Assembly: GCF_040115645.1 (NCBI RefSeq)
Contig: NC_089549.1
Coordinates: 1,426,001-1,490,000 of the forward strand
Direction of reading: 5' to 3'
DNA from: Euwallacea fornicatus
Taxonomy: Eukaryota; Arthropoda; Insecta; Coleoptera; Curculionidae
DNA length: 64,000 nucleotides
Shown: positions 62,951 to 64,000 of the stretch, piece after piece
Layout of the letters: every line of letters starts with the position of its first letter
Numbering within the stretch: the stretch's first letter is position 1
The notes under the pieces: generated by a model
Database searches by the model: none
Seen by the model: only the letters and a program-made list of their open reading frames with translations
What the model was told of the DNA's origin: nothing
Translations under genes and position numbers: made by a program

Positions 62951-64000
62951 TCAATTTTGAAGCTAATTTATTTAATGGAGTATCGTCTTCACTGTTATTG
63001 TAGTCCTCAAAATCAATAACATTTTGACCAATATTTTTGAATAGTGCTACCGCGAACGGAATTCCAAGCTTGACTTACCCAGTAAATAACATTTTTCAAT
63101 GTAATCTTTCTCATCCCACTGAAATATCCCCCTTTTTTGTCTTTTAACAGATGTTCAAGATATAAACGCCTATAACTTTTTTTAGTGTCTTCGAGGACGC
63201 CTTGATCCATTGGTTGCATTAACCCGGTTAAATTTGGAAGAAAAAACTTCGTCCACGTGAAGTCCTTCTCCAGGGTGAGGGGGGGCGTGATCCATTAACA
63301 CAATTGCTTTAATAGGAAGACAGCTTCTGTTCAAAAATTTAGTCACAGATGGCACGAACTCTTCTTTAAACCAGTTAGTAAATGAGGTCGCATCCATCCG
63401 TGCGCTCTTCTGACTTTCGTAATACAGTGTTAGAGCTATGGCTGAGTTGCCTTTTAAAGCTCCTGGACGTGTAAACTTGCCAATCACCATCAGTGGGATT
63501 TTGTGCTTACCAGATGCATTGGATCATGCCATTAGAGCTAATCTTCCATTACTTTGTTTTTGTCCAAGGGTTAATTTTTCCTGTTGAGATGCCAATGTTT
63601 TTAATGGAAGCATTTTACAAATCAAACCAGATCCCTCGCAATTATAAATTTGATCATATGTGTACCTACAATCATAGATTTGCTTTTTAAAATCCCGCTT
63701 AAATTTCTCAATTGATGACACATCAGCAGTTGTCGAAGTTTTCCAGCGGTCAAGCCATCCAGAATTTGCGGTAAACTGATCTATATCTGAAAATTGTCTA
63801 TTAATCATTATTGCTTTCTGTTGTAAAGTTGGACCTGATAGACGCACACCTTTTGATCTTTGCTGGTTAAACCACATGAATAAAGTTTCGTTAACCTTTT
63901 CATAGTCTCGAGTTTTCATCGATTTTCTTCCCGAGGGCGAAGAGGCTTGATTTATAAACCACTCTTCTATTTGTGTGAGGTTTTTTTTCCCATTCCCAAC
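62951..64000 (-). mobile_element. Tigger/pogo-like (CENP-B-type) transposase, frameshifted, runs off the right edge
   Basis: From the window edge leftwards the minus strand reads IEEWF...SSPSGRKSMKTRDYEKVN, then the CENP-B-type HTH (NETLFMWFNQQRSKGVRLSG, SGWLDRWK), the DDE domain start (IYNCEGSGLICKMLP), MVIGKFTRPGALKG, IVLMDHAPPHPGEG (catalytic Asp region), MQPMDQGVLEDTKKSYRR and an acidic tail (DFEDYNNSEDDTP). The order is that of jerky/Tigger transposases. At least two frameshifts separate the frames 63524-63919, 63182-63490 and 63013-63219. The N-terminal psq-type HTH would lie beyond position 64000. Confidence 0.9.

Overview
The window is AT-rich animal DNA from a nuclear genome, most likely an insect. 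The reasons are: one intron-rich gene with 63-112 bp introns next to kilobase introns; the protein it encodes, the single MRL-family adaptor called pico in Drosophila; and a set of decayed Tc1/mariner-like, Tigger/pogo and non-LTR elements typical of insects. A beetle is plausible but cannot be proven from the sequence. No bacterial-type operons, rRNA genes or CRISPR arrays were seen.

Layout. Positions 1-31600 are mostly non-coding, with decayed mobile elements (about 400-560, 10954-11222, 16570-17192, 20370-20686, a reverse transcriptase scrap at 17953-18282) and a family of short palindromic units clustered at 28244-29168. A back-to-back acceptor/donor at 25500/25501 looks like a recursive splice site or 54-nt microexon. 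At 31650-31870 lies a GC-rich island with a perfect CRE palindrome. Just downstream, 32120-32152 encodes eleven residues and ends in a good donor whose phase fits the first firm exon of pico, so this is my candidate promoter and first coding exon.

The pico gene occupies 40100-48169 on the + strand in eleven firm exons that join in frame (1058 codons from the internal ATG at 40178). The order is an N-terminal amphipathic helix, an RA domain, a PH domain, a serine-rich linker, and a proline-rich C-terminus with four LPPPP motifs for Ena/VASP EVH1 domains. The 3' UTR probably runs to about 51060, with polyadenylation signals at 50965 and 51037. The long 5' intron holds a 772-bp foldback element with arms of about 270 bp and another reverse transcriptase scrap. 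The intron between the two RA exons holds an internally deleted Tc1 element.

From 51163 to the end the window is a graveyard of DNA transposons: four mariner-like transposase remnants, a Tc1-like transposase, and a Tigger/CENP-B-like transposase running off the right edge. There is also a diverged direct duplication, a (TA)n tract and a tandem array with a unit of about 110 bp. All transposase frames are broken by stops or frameshifts, so none looks active.
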